From Anaerolineales bacterium (GTDB taxonomy: Bacteria > Chloroflexota > Anaerolineae > Anaerolineales > Villigracilaceae), in assembly GCA_020634885.1 (NCBI GenBank), contig JACKAW010000002.1, forward strand, positions 186,001-250,000: a stretch of DNA of 64,000 nt. The letters are read 5' to 3'. Numbering within the stretch: the first letter of the stretch is position 1; each line of letters opens with the position of its first letter. The notes below the pieces were generated by a model. It had not been told where the DNA came from and did not search any database. It saw nothing but the letters and a program-made list of their open reading frames with translations. Made by a program: the position numbers and the translations under genes. This document shows, piece by piece, positions 26,455-35,045 of this stretch.

Positions 26455-27144
26455 TTACTTCTTCTGATTTTTCCAGAACTCATCATCGCTGGATTTGATC
26501 TCGCCGAATTCGCCTGTGGCGATGAAGATGGTGCGTTCGCAGATGTTGGTGACGCGGTCGGAAAAGCGTTCGAGGTTGTGAGCCACCCAGAGCAGCCAGT
26601 TGGCGCGTTCAATGTTCTTGGGGTCTTCAATAACAAAGATCATCAACTCGCGGTAGATCTGGTTGTAGAGTGCGTCCACTTCATCATCCTCGATGGGCAG
26701 GGCTTGGGCGGTCGCCACATCTTCCTGCACGAAGGCGGTCAGAGCGCGGTGGAGCATGTCTGCGCCTTTTTGTGCCATACGCGGAACATCGATCAGCGGC
26801 TTGAGCAGTTTTTCATCGCCCATGCGGACATTGATGTTGGCAATGCCTTTGGCGTAGTCACCCATACGCTCCAGTTCGGAGATGATCTCCATGGTGGAGG
26901 CAAGCAGACGCAGGTCATGTGCCATGGGCTGTTGGGTGGCGATCAGGATCATCAACTGGTTTTCAATGGCAAAACGCTTCTTGTTGATCTCTTTGTCTTC
27001 GGCAATGATCTTTTCGGCGGCTTTAATGTCGCGCTTCTTTAACGCGTCCACCGAGCCGATGATGGCATGTTCGACCATGCTGCCAAGTAAAAGCACTTCG
27101 TCCTTTACCTGTTGAATATCGCTCTCAAAAGTTTTTCGAATCAT
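26455..27144 (-). CDS. phoU: Phosphate signalling protein PhoU
   Basis: 229 residues, all helical, with the two three-helix PhoU repeats. Metal-binding E/D clusters are visible in LERMGDYAKGIANI (about 89-102) and NLERFSDRVTNICERTIF (about 190-207). PhoU links the Pst transporter to the PhoR kinase and keeps the Pho regulon off when phosphate is plentiful. It is downstream of pstB3 by 140 bp on the same strand. Confidence 0.93.
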   Translation of the reverse strand: MIRKTFESDIQQVKDEVLLLGSMVEHAIIGSVDALKKRDIKAAEKIIAEDKEINKKRFAIENQLMILIATQQPMAHDLRLLASTMEIISELERMGDYAKGIANINVRMGDEKLLKPLIDVPRMAQKGADMLHRALTAFVQEDVATAQALPIEDDEVDALYNQIYRELMIFVIEDPKNIERANWLLWVAHNLERFSDRVTNICERTIFIATGEFGEIKSSDDEFWKNQKK

Positions 27145-27284
27145 AAATCCTCTTAGGGTTGGTGATGTTCATTTTACTACTGACAATTACATCTGACGAT
27201 AGTCTGCTTCGGAAACCAATTTGCAGTGTAGAAAAAACTTCAATTTGTGCAGATAGGCATACAGTCAGAGAGAGGCGTAGTTCG

Positions 27285-28058
27285 TTATCCGAATCTTCCA
27301 GTGACGTAATCTTCGGTGCGCTTGTCTTTGGGGCGGGTGAAGATGGCTTTGGTGTCGTCGAATTCGATCACGCCGCCTGCACGCTGGTCGTCGATCATCA
27401 TCATGGCGGTGTAGTCGCTGGCGCGCGCGGCTTGCTGCATGTTGTGGGTGACGATGAGAATGGTGTAGTTCTTCTTCAACTCTTGCATGAGTTCTTCAAT
27501 GCGCAGGGTCGAGATCGGGTCGAGCGCTGAGGCGGGTTCGTCCATCAAAATAATTTCGGGTTGAATGGCAATGGTGCGGGCAATGCACAATCGCTGCTGT
27601 TGACCGCCAGAGAGGGCGTAGGCGCTTTGTTGCAGCTTATCCTTCACTTCATCCCAGAGTGCGGCGCTGCGCAGCGACTGTTCCACCAGTTCGTCCATTT
27701 TGCCTTTGAAGCCGTTGATACGTGCGCCCCAGGCAATGTTCTCGTAAATGGATTTTGGGAAGGGGTTGGGCTTTTGAAAGACCATGCCGATCTTGCGGCG
27801 TACTTCTACGGGGTCTACATTTTTTCCGTAGAGATTCTGATTATCCAGAAGCAGTTCGCCGGTGACATGGCATGAGGGGACGAAGTCATTCATGCGGTTG
27901 AAGGCGCGTAACAGCGTGGATTTACCGCAGCCGGAGGGACCGATAATAGCAGTGATCTTCTGGCGTTCCACCTTCATGTTCACGCCTTTTACAGCGGTGA
28001 AGTTTCCATAATGAATGGAGAGGTTATTGGTTTCAATTGCGTAATTGGTATTTTCCAT
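27285..28058 (-). CDS. pstB: Phosphate ABC transporter ATP-binding protein PstB (copy 3)
   Basis: 257 residues with the full PstB set: Walker A GPSGCGKSTLL, Q-loop FQKPNPFPKS, signature LSGGQQQRLC, Walker B ILMDEPASALDP, switch THNMQQAA. It is the most canonical of the three copies and belongs to the pstS2-C2-A2-B3-phoU operon. Confidence 0.93.
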   Translation of the reverse strand: MENTNYAIETNNLSIHYGNFTAVKGVNMKVERQKITAIIGPSGCGKSTLLRAFNRMNDFVPSCHVTGELLLDNQNLYGKNVDPVEVRRKIGMVFQKPNPFPKSIYENIAWGARINGFKGKMDELVEQSLRSAALWDEVKDKLQQSAYALSGGQQQRLCIARTIAIQPEIILMDEPASALDPISTLRIEELMQELKKNYTILIVTHNMQQAARASDYTAMMMIDDQRAGGVIEFDDTKAIFTRPKDKRTEDYVTGRFG

Positions 28059-28078
28059 GATTCACTTCCGAAGAGGGG

Positions 28079-29320
28079 TTACCATCTGCGTTGGAAACGG
28101 TTGCGAAGCAGAATGGCAGTGGCGTTTAGAGTTAGCAGCAAAATGAGCAGCACAATGATGGCGCTCGCTGCAATGGCATGAAATTCAGATTGGGCGCGGG
28201 TCGTCCATTGGTAGATCTGAATGGGCAGGGCGGTAAATTTTGAAAATGGACCATCCGGGTCTAGGCTGATGAAGGTGGAAGCGCCCACCACGATGAGCGG
28301 GGCGGTTTCACCAAGAGCGCGAGATAAAGCAAGGATGCTGCCGGTCATGATGCCGGGCAGGGCATTCGGCAATACGTGGTGCCAGATGGTCTGCCAGCGC
28401 GTCGCGCCTACGCCGAAAGCTGCCTGCCGCAATGAGTCGGGCACGGCTTTGATGGCTTCCTGCGCGTTGATAATGATGAGCGGCAGGACGAGGATGCCCA
28501 TCGTCAGCCCGGCGGAGAGGATGGTGCGTCCGTTCGAGTCGGTCACGCCGAACATGGCTCCACTGGTAAATGACTCCATCACGCGCACAAAGACCGCCAG
28601 TCCGAGCATCCCGTAAACAATGCTGGGAACACCAGCCAGGTTGTTGATGTTGGTCTGAACAATGGAGGTGAACCAGTTCTTGGGGGCATATTCTTGCAAA
28701 TAGATGGCAGCGCCAGTTCCAATGGGCAGGGCGAAGGCGATGGCAATGCCTACCAGCCAGAGCGAGCCAAGCACTGCGGTTCGAACACCGGCGAACTCGG
28801 CGCGGGAGGACATGGGTGCGGTGAGGAACTGCGGGGTCAACCACGAGCGGAATTCAAGGACGGCATCTGGATATTTTTCAGCTACTTCTGCTTGAATTTC
28901 TGCGCCTTTGGAAAGCGACTCGGTCATGCTCCAGGTTTGTTTGGTGTCCAACCGCACCAAGCGTTCAAAGAAGAGATTCAAGAGGTCAGATTGCGAGCGG
29001 GTCTCCATCGTTTGCTCTTCATCCAGCTTGTTATATGCGCCTCTTGAAAGATTATCTTTCAGGATGACCAGCAGTTCTTCCTTGGTCAATTCATTGGGTG
29101 CAGTGGCGGTAAATTCACTGGGTGAATTTTTATATTCATAGGCAATGTACCCAAAAGCGCCGTCGATCACGTTGTAGATCAATGCCATCAACACAATGAT
29201 GGCGATCAAGAGAGAGCCAAGGAAGAGGGACTGCCAGATGGTGGCGGTCAGGTAGCGCTTGCGCAATGTGGAATAGAAAGCATTGCCTTGCGGGTAGGGG
29301 AGGGTATTGGGTGTGTTCAT
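28079..29320 (-). CDS. pstA: Phosphate ABC transporter permease PstA (copy 2, extended)
   Basis: 413 residues, about 120 longer than PstA1. The extra length is a soluble loop after the first transmembrane helix (about residues 60-185), which should lie outside the membrane. The transport core follows with EAA-type loop QEAIKAVPDSLRQAAFGVGATRWQTI. ATG 29320 overlaps the pstC2 stop (ATGA). Confidence 0.9.
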   Translation of the reverse strand: MNTPNTLPYPQGNAFYSTLRKRYLTATIWQSLFLGSLLIAIIVLMALIYNVIDGAFGYIAYEYKNSPSEFTATAPNELTKEELLVILKDNLSRGAYNKLDEEQTMETRSQSDLLNLFFERLVRLDTKQTWSMTESLSKGAEIQAEVAEKYPDAVLEFRSWLTPQFLTAPMSSRAEFAGVRTAVLGSLWLVGIAIAFALPIGTGAAIYLQEYAPKNWFTSIVQTNINNLAGVPSIVYGMLGLAVFVRVMESFTSGAMFGVTDSNGRTILSAGLTMGILVLPLIIINAQEAIKAVPDSLRQAAFGVGATRWQTIWHHVLPNALPGIMTGSILALSRALGETAPLIVVGASTFISLDPDGPFSKFTALPIQIYQWTTRAQSEFHAIAASAIIVLLILLLTLNATAILLRNRFQRRW

Positions 29321-30267
29321 TCGTATTGCTCCCGGAATTTGTTGACCACCCATTGGCTGATCAGATTCAGAACGAGAGTTACAAGGAAAAGCATCAATGC
29401 GATGGCAAAGAGGCTGTTATAGTCAATCGAGTTATAGGATAGGTCCCCGCCGCTGATGCGGGCGATGTGCCCGGTCATGGTTTCGGCGGCTTCGAGCGGA
29501 TTAAAGGAGAAATTAGGTCCGGCTCCGGCAGCCACAGCAACGATCATGGTTTCGCCGACAGCGCGTGAGATGCCGATGATGACCGCCGCGCCGATTCCCG
29601 ATAAGGCGGCTGGCAATACCACCTGCAAGCTGGTTTCCAATTTGGTGGCGCCCATGGCGTACGCTCCCTCACGCAGTGCGCGTGGAACGGCGCTGAGCGC
29701 ATCTTCGCTCATGGAGGAGATCAACGGCAGGATCATGATGCCCATCACCAGACCGGCAGAGAGCATGTTATATACAGACAGATCTTCACCCAAAAAAGAT
29801 TTCAAGATGGGTGTCACAAAAAGCAGGGCAAAATACCCATAGACCACAGTGGGAATGCCCGCCAGAATTTCAAGGATGGGTTTGAGAATGGAACGTAAGC
29901 GCGGAGAGGCATATTCACTTAGATAAATGGCAGAGGCAAGCCCCAGCGGCAAAGAAATGAGCATGGCAATGGTGCTGGTCGTCAATGTGGCAGAGACGAG
30001 CGCCCATATGCCATATTGACCAATGCCCGGCTGCCATTTGGTTGTGCCAAAGAATTTGGCAAAGGTTACGTCGGGCAGGGCAAAGAATAGCATGGCTTCT
30101 TTGCCGAGTTCGTACACAATTGCAATGGTGACAAAGATGGAAAGGATGCCCGCGAAGAACAGCAAACCTTGAATAATACTTTCGCTGATCCTCAACTTTT
30201 TCTTAAGGTCAAAGTGACGAAAACTTTGAGCTTCAAGGGATTTCAGGTGAATGACTTCTTCTTTCAT
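29317..30267 (-). CDS. pstC: Phosphate ABC transporter permease PstC (copy 2)
   Basis: 316 residues, six transmembrane helices preceded by a 25-residue charged N-terminus. The EAA-type loop is EDALSAVPRALREGAYAMGATKLET (about 190-215). It pairs with PstA2; a hairpin in the 70-bp gap to pstS2 probably lowers its expression relative to the binding protein. Confidence 0.92.
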   Translation of the reverse strand: MKEEVIHLKSLEAQSFRHFDLKKKLRISESIIQGLLFFAGILSIFVTIAIVYELGKEAMLFFALPDVTFAKFFGTTKWQPGIGQYGIWALVSATLTTSTIAMLISLPLGLASAIYLSEYASPRLRSILKPILEILAGIPTVVYGYFALLFVTPILKSFLGEDLSVYNMLSAGLVMGIMILPLISSMSEDALSAVPRALREGAYAMGATKLETSLQVVLPAALSGIGAAVIIGISRAVGETMIVAVAAGAGPNFSFNPLEAAETMTGHIARISGGDLSYNSIDYNSLFAIALMLFLVTLVLNLISQWVVNKFREQYE

Positions 30268-30291
30268 GCAGACTCTCTTTACAGCAGAAAT

Positions 30292-30320
30292 GGGCTGGTC
30301 TCATTTTCAGAGACCAGCCC
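30292..30320 (-). other. Hairpin between pstS2 and pstC2
   Basis: A 10-bp stem (GGGCTGGTCT with AGACCAGCCC) without a T-run, a typical arrangement for keeping the binding-protein message more abundant than the permease message. Confidence 0.6.
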
Positions 30321-30338
30321 GCTATAGTTGCTTGTTGT

Positions 30339-31400
30339 TTATTGACCCATCGCAGCCATCAGAGCATCCATGGAAGCCTGAAGGTCCGCAGCAGGAGCGG
30401 GGAAGTAACCGACATCGGTGATATTGTCGTTGACGTTGGAGAGGTAGAAGTACAGGAAGGCGGCAACCTGCGGTTTTTCAGTGATGATTGTGGCATCGGA
30501 GTACATGAAGAGCGGGCGGGCGAGAGGATATTCGCCAGCATCGACGGAAGTCTGATTGGGTTCCACGCCTTCGATGGCGATTGCCTTCAGAGCACCGGAG
30601 TTCTCAGCGAAGTAAGCGAAACCGAAGTAACCGATGGCGTAGGGGCTGCCTTCGACACCCTGAACAAGGACGTTATCATCTTCAGAGAACTGAGCGCCAG
30701 CGAGACCGAGGAGGGCTTCTTCACCGAGCTTGGTGTCAGCCTTGCCGTCAGCATTGAGGGTCAGGGGAGCAACCACGGCTTCGACCATGTAGTCGAAGGT
30801 GCCGGAGTCCGCGCCGGGGGAGTAGACCTGGATGGTCTCAGCGGGGAAGGAAGCATCGACATCAGACCACTTGGTGAATTCACCGGTGAGGATCTTGCCA
30901 AGTTGTTCCTTGGTGAGGGAGGTGACGAAGTCGTTCCCGGAGCTCATGACCACAGCGAGGGCATCGGTACCAACGCGGAACTCGATGGGAGTGCGACCGA
31001 TGGCGGCGCAGGCTTCCACTTCGGAGTCCTTGATGCCACGGGAGGCATTGGCGATGTCAGATTCACCGGCAACGCAGAAGCGTTCGAAACCAGCGCCGGA
31101 ACCGATGGAGTCCACGGTGACATTACCAGTAAAGCCTTCGTTCTGGAATTCTTCCGCCATGCGTTCAGAGAGCGGGAAGACGGTGGAGGAACCGGCGGTG
31201 ATCACGTCACCTTCTACAGCATCGGGGGCATAAGCAGCCATTGGGTCTTCTTCAGCGGGGGCTTCAGTAGCGGCTTCAGTAGCAGCCTCGGTGGCAACTT
31301 CTTCAACAACGGGCGCTTCTTCAGCAGGGGCGCCACAGGCGGCAAGCACGAGGCTCAAAGCCACCAAAAGGAACATGGACATACGAATGAATTTGGACAT
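30339..31400 (-). CDS. pstS: Phosphate-binding lipoprotein PstS (copy 2)
   Basis: 353 residues. A lipobox (VLAACG, Cys about residue 22) is followed by an Ala/Thr/Glu-rich linker and the phosphate-binding domain: TAGSSTVFPLSERMAEEF (about 70), DSIGSGAGFERFC, DIANASRGI, SPGADSGTFDYM. ATG 31400 has AGGAG upstream. Four hexamers of a Pho-box-like element lie 50-90 bp before the start, so this copy should be induced by phosphate starvation. Confidence 0.93.
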   Translation of the reverse strand: MSKFIRMSMFLLVALSLVLAACGAPAEEAPVVEEVATEAATEAATEAPAEEDPMAAYAPDAVEGDVITAGSSTVFPLSERMAEEFQNEGFTGNVTVDSIGSGAGFERFCVAGESDIANASRGIKDSEVEACAAIGRTPIEFRVGTDALAVVMSSGNDFVTSLTKEQLGKILTGEFTKWSDVDASFPAETIQVYSPGADSGTFDYMVEAVVAPLTLNADGKADTKLGEEALLGLAGAQFSEDDNVLVQGVEGSPYAIGYFGFAYFAENSGALKAIAIEGVEPNQTSVDAGEYPLARPLFMYSDATIITEKPQVAAFLYFYLSNVNDNITDVGYFPAPAADLQASMDALMAAMGQ

Positions 31401-31451
31401 TTCTCTAATTTCTCCTATTTTTTTTGTACGCACGAGATGTTATCAACCGCC

Positions 31452-31490
31452 TCTTAAGGTCAATGGAAGGATGGGTTAACATCTTGTTAA
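31452..31490 (-). promoter_or_regulatory. Pho-box-like repeats upstream of pstS2
   Basis: On the minus strand, hexamers TTAACA, TTAACC, TTCCAT and TTAAGA are spaced exactly 11 bp apart. This matches the TTAACA-N5-TTAACA layout known for Gram-positive PhoP boxes. Confidence 0.7.
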
Positions 31491-31576
31491 ATACCCCATA
31501 AGAATCAAAAAACGGTGACGAATAGATTGATTTTCCATTCATCACCGGGAGTTGATCAAATCAAGTTTCTAGCTTT

Positions 31577-32272
31577 TCATCCTGCTTCGCTGGAAACGGA
31601 AAATTCACCTATTGACTTGCTTAAGTGATGCAAAAGGGCATAGACCAGCAAAATCTCTCCTGTATATTCCAGTGCCTGCTCCAATAATATGAACAATGCC
31701 GAAGAAAGGTTTTTGTTGGCGCCAAGCGTGAGTTCTTTGGCGATGATCCCCGAAAAATAGGTCAACGCAAATGCGAGGAATAGCCATCGAGTGTGATTGT
31801 CCAATTGCCGCCACAGAGCAATAAGAAGCATAATAAAGATCACAGCCACGATGATTTCTGAAATCGGGAAGTATGCTTTAGGTCCATTTTCGATGCCAAA
31901 ATAAAAATTGAATTTTTGAAGGACTGCCGCGAGATTATCAATGGAAAGGAAGAAAACAACCCAGGCAGTGACTACCCAGGGAAGTTTTTCCGTTGATTTC
32001 TTGAATCTGGCGACGATAAATAAAAGGTATGCTGCCAATGCCATGAACAACAACCCAAAATATGAGGCGACATTGTGCTTCAAGTTGAAATCCATTTCGA
32101 TGCCAAAATCTTGAAGAAAATTTGCCTGAGTGCCATTGTGTACGTTATACGCATGGGGGAAGAATCTCATATGAAGCCCCAGCGTGCTGAGGAGGATGAT
32201 GACAGTTCCTGCCATGGCTAGCACGATCAAAGTGTTGCGAGGGTTTATTGTCAATGTACGTTGTGAGTTCAT
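31577..32272 (-). CDS. Multi-pass membrane protein, paralogue of its neighbour
   Basis: 231 residues with about six hydrophobic helices; I do not recognise the family. It shares its plan with the upstream protein: first helix, a short loop with MRFFPHAY (RMFPEHY in the neighbour), and a central helix ending in SIDNLAAVLQKFNFY (SMDDASVIHEKFSRY in the neighbour). Acidic residues next to His/Lys in a membrane helix may matter for function. It overlaps the neighbour by 4 nt. Confidence 0.65.
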   Translation of the reverse strand: MNSQRTLTINPRNTLIVLAMAGTVIILLSTLGLHMRFFPHAYNVHNGTQANFLQDFGIEMDFNLKHNVASYFGLLFMALAAYLLFIVARFKKSTEKLPWVVTAWVVFFLSIDNLAAVLQKFNFYFGIENGPKAYFPISEIIVAVIFIMLLIALWRQLDNHTRWLFLAFALTYFSGIIAKELTLGANKNLSSALFILLEQALEYTGEILLVYALLHHLSKSIGEFSVSSEAG

Positions 32273-33024
32273 GCTTTTTTCCCTATATTGATAATAGAAA
32301 CATTGAATTGAGGCGCATACGATTTTAGATAAAACAACAGGGAGTAGATCATCGTGGTCAACCCGGCATATTGAAATCCCTGTTCAAAGGTCGTAAGCAC
32401 GGAATAGAAAAAGTTTTTCGAGCCAAAGGAATAAGCCCAGCGTCCGCCGATCAATTCAAAGCCCACGGCGCCGCCAAAGAACATGCCGCCAGCTAATAGG
32501 AAAAGGATCTTAAATCGCGTATCCAAATGAAGCCAGAAGCGGAAGAACGCTACGCCAATGACAACCACAGCTAAAAGTCCAATGATCACCCATTTATATT
32601 CAAACCATCCGCCCATGTCGGTCATCCCTTTTAGATAGCGGCTGAATTTTTCATGGATCACAGATGCATCATCCATGGAGATATAAAGCAGCAGAAATCC
32701 CAGCATCACCCATTGCAACCTGTATTTATCTTTATCTGCATATTTGAGATACGCAACGACGAAGAACAACAACGAAGAAAGAATTGCCAATGAAACGCTG
32801 TAATAGCTTGTCACGTTTGCTTCCGAGTTGACGTCGAATTCTTGAATAAAATCGCCAACCACATCCTGCCCGGTGGCAGAGAGTGAGCCGTAATGCTCCG
32901 GGAACATCCTCAAATATTGACCGGCAAGGCTGAGGCAAAGTATGGCAAGCCATAGCACTCCAAAAAATATTAAGACCTTTCTAGAGTTGAAACTAAGAAG
33001 CGATGTGTTGGTATTTGTTTCCAT
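32269..33024 (-). CDS. Multi-pass membrane protein with MDDxxxxHE motif
   Basis: 251 residues, about six transmembrane helices. The striking motif is SMDDASVIHEKF (about residues 110-121) at the end of a hydrophobic helix. The family is unknown to me. It is the first gene of a two-gene unit with its paralogue. Shine-Dalgarno AGGAAAG is present. Confidence 0.65.
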   Translation of the reverse strand: METNTNTSLLSFNSRKVLIFFGVLWLAILCLSLAGQYLRMFPEHYGSLSATGQDVVGDFIQEFDVNSEANVTSYYSVSLAILSSLLFFVVAYLKYADKDKYRLQWVMLGFLLLYISMDDASVIHEKFSRYLKGMTDMGGWFEYKWVIIGLLAVVVIGVAFFRFWLHLDTRFKILFLLAGGMFFGGAVGFELIGGRWAYSFGSKNFFYSVLTTFEQGFQYAGLTTMIYSLLFYLKSYAPQFNVSIINIGKKA

Positions 33025-33138
33025 GTGAGCTTTCCTGTGGGTTGTTTTGGAATATTCTATATTTATGGATATGAATTTCGCATAAGATTATTATGCATCA
33101 ATTTTAGCCTGTGCCTGCCTTCCATGTACAATAATGGT

Positions 33139-34086
33139 ATGTATAAGACACCTTTTTCCCTCTCTCCCGAATATCGCGATTATGTGTGGGGCGGATCGCG
33201 ACTACGCCCAGATATCGTTCCCACCGCTGAGGCGTGGATCATTTTCGCAGGCAACCGCATCACTTCTGGACCGTATGCCGGGCGCAGCCTCTCAGACCTT
33301 GCCTCTGAATTTGGCAGTGATCTGCTCGGTACAAAAGCCTTTGCGCAAACGGGTAATCGCTTCCCTGTATTGGTAAAGATTTTGGATTGTGCCCAATGGC
33401 TCTCGTTGCAAGTTCACCCCAATGATGATCAGGCGAAACAATTAGAGGGCGAAGGTTTCTTCGGTAAGACCGAAGCCTGGCATGTGCTCGAAGCTGAACC
33501 AAACGCTGAGTTGATCGCGGGCATCAAGCCGAATGTCTCTGCCGAACAATTGACAGCCGCCATTCAAAGCAAAAGCGAAAAGACCTTGGAGTTGGTCGAA
33601 AAAGTTAATGTGGTTCCCGGCGATACCTTGTTCATGAACCCGGGCACCGTCCACGCATTAGGACCGGGCATGTTGATCTACGAAATTCAACAAACATCCG
33701 ACATCACCTACCGTGTTTACGATTGGGGACGACCCGAAACTGAAACGCGCAAATTGCATATTGAGAAATCCGTTGCGGTTTCAAATCCCAGCCTGGCATC
33801 TCTGCCGATCAAACCGCCGCAGATGAAAGATGGCGGAGTGACCACCCTTACGCAATGTCAATATTTTCAGTTGGATGAGATTCGGGTAGAGGGAAAGACC
33901 GTCCGCTTGGAGACGAGGGGAGAGTCCTTTCACGGGTTGACCGTGATTGAGGGGCAGATTCAAGTGTCGGCGGAGGGGGAGGCGTTTGTCCTCAATAAAT
34001 TCGAGACTCTTTTAATCCCCGCTTGTTGTGGTGCGTATCAAATCACGCCGTTGCAAAAGAGTCGAGTTCTAAAAGCGAGTGTATAA
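33139..34086 (+). CDS. manA: Mannose-6-phosphate isomerase, class I
   Basis: 315 residues, of the short bacterial class I type. Zinc ligands and active-site motifs are visible: LSLQVHPNDDQA (about 94-105) with the QVHP core, KTEAWHVLE (about 113), and GTVHALGPGMLIYEIQQTSDITYRVYDWGR (about 170-200). It interconverts mannose-6-phosphate and fructose-6-phosphate. ATG 33139 lies 6 nt after a TACAAT box (33127-33132), a leaderless arrangement; ATG 33124 overlaps that box. Confidence 0.9.
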   Translation: MYKTPFSLSPEYRDYVWGGSRLRPDIVPTAEAWIIFAGNRITSGPYAGRSLSDLASEFGSDLLGTKAFAQTGNRFPVLVKILDCAQWLSLQVHPNDDQAKQLEGEGFFGKTEAWHVLEAEPNAELIAGIKPNVSAEQLTAAIQSKSEKTLELVEKVNVVPGDTLFMNPGTVHALGPGMLIYEIQQTSDITYRVYDWGRPETETRKLHIEKSVAVSNPSLASLPIKPPQMKDGGVTTLTQCQYFQLDEIRVEGKTVRLETRGESFHGLTVIEGQIQVSAEGEAFVLNKFETLLIPACCGAYQITPLQKSRVLKASV

Positions 34087-34123
34087 ACAAGTAGGTCACG
34101 CTTCAAGCGTGACCTACTTGTTT
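34086..34123. terminator. Bidirectional terminator with GTAGGTCACGC stem
   Basis: A long perfect stem (AACAAGTAGGTCACGCTT with its complement) between convergent manA and surE. Its core is the same TAGGTCACGC element as at 4531-4555. Confidence 0.85.
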
Positions 34124-34896
34124 TATTTCCATTCCCAAGTGCTGACGTCGGATAGGGCGCGGTAGGCGGTGAGGTCAAGTTGCAGCGGGCTGACCGAGAT
34201 GTAGCCTTCGGATAACGCGCCAACGTCGGTGCCAGATTCGGGCACGCCGGTGGGGGCGTCGCCGCCGATCCAGTAGTAGGGGCGGTTGCGCGGGTCGATG
34301 CGTTCATCGAGGCGGCTGTGATAGACGCGCAGTCCCTGACGGGTGACGCGAAAGCCTTTGAGTTCTTTTTTTTTCAAAAATGGAATATTGACATTGAGCA
34401 ACGTGTCTTCGGGCAAGCCGTGTGCAAGAACGTTTTCAACTGCCACGCGTGCCGCATAGGTGGAGGCGGAGTAATCCACCGGTTGAATGGTTCCTTCGGG
34501 AATTTCAAGTGAGACGGCGACCCCGGGGATGCCCGCAATAACGGCTTCCATGGCGGCGGTGACGGTGCCAGAGTAGGTCACATCGTGCCCAAGGTTTGCG
34601 CCGACATTGATGCCGGAGACGACGAGATCGAACTTTTCTTTGAAGTAGCCAAGGACGGCTAGGGATACACAGTCGCTGGGGGCGCCATCACTGGCGAAGG
34701 CTTGCGAGCCATCTTCAAGGCGGAACTCGCGCACACGCAGGGCACGGTCTAAGGTTTTGACGTGACCGCCGCCTGACCAGTTTCGGTCTGGCGCGAGGAT
34801 GGTCACATCGCCGAGGTTTCGCATTTCTTTGGCGAGAGCGAGCAAGCCAGGGGCAAGCACGCCGTCGTCGTTGGTAACTAGGATTCGTTTGGTCAT
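34123..34896 (-). CDS. surE: 5'/3'-nucleotidase SurE
   Basis: 257 residues. The family signature VTNDDGVLAPGLLAL (about residues 6-20) supplies the metal-binding DD pair; APDRNWSGGGHV (Asn/Ser) and VVSGINVGANLGHDVTYSGTVTAAMEA (about 92-118) complete the active site. It removes phosphate from nucleoside monophosphates and may also act on exopolyphosphate, apt in this phosphate locus. AAGGAT precedes the start. Confidence 0.93.
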   Translation of the reverse strand: MTKRILVTNDDGVLAPGLLALAKEMRNLGDVTILAPDRNWSGGGHVKTLDRALRVREFRLEDGSQAFASDGAPSDCVSLAVLGYFKEKFDLVVSGINVGANLGHDVTYSGTVTAAMEAVIAGIPGVAVSLEIPEGTIQPVDYSASTYAARVAVENVLAHGLPEDTLLNVNIPFLKKKELKGFRVTRQGLRVYHSRLDERIDPRNRPYYWIGGDAPTGVPESGTDVGALSEGYISVSPLQLDLTAYRALSDVSTWEWK

Positions 34897-34951
34897 GATG
34901 TAGGATCCTTCTAAATTTTATTTCCGTAATTGTATATTGAAAAGATAATAA

Positions 34952-35026
34952 TGCGAACGGCGCGAAAAGAGCGAATAGCGCGAAAATAATTTGCGTCATT
35001 CGCCTCATTCGCGAAATTCGCGTTAA
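34952..35026. repeat. GCGAA-rich intergenic repeat
   Basis: An intergenic stretch of alternating GCGAA/GCGCGAAAA units on one side and ATTCGC/TTCGCG units on the other, able to fold into several small hairpins between surE and the PHP gene. It has no coding potential. Confidence 0.45.
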
Positions 35027-35045
35027 GGCTCTTGGTTTTGAAAGT

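Noticed and set aside
26407..27042. A 211-codon ORF on the plus strand
   Set aside because: It is the antisense of phoU and shows no recognisable domain.
30342..31457. A 371-codon ORF on the plus strand
   Set aside because: It is the antisense of pstS2, which has clear family motifs; the plus-strand product is a low-complexity shadow.
34952..35026. GCGAA-rich repeat as a CRISPR-like or origin region
   Set aside because: Units are irregular and short, without unique spacers or DnaA-box clusters.
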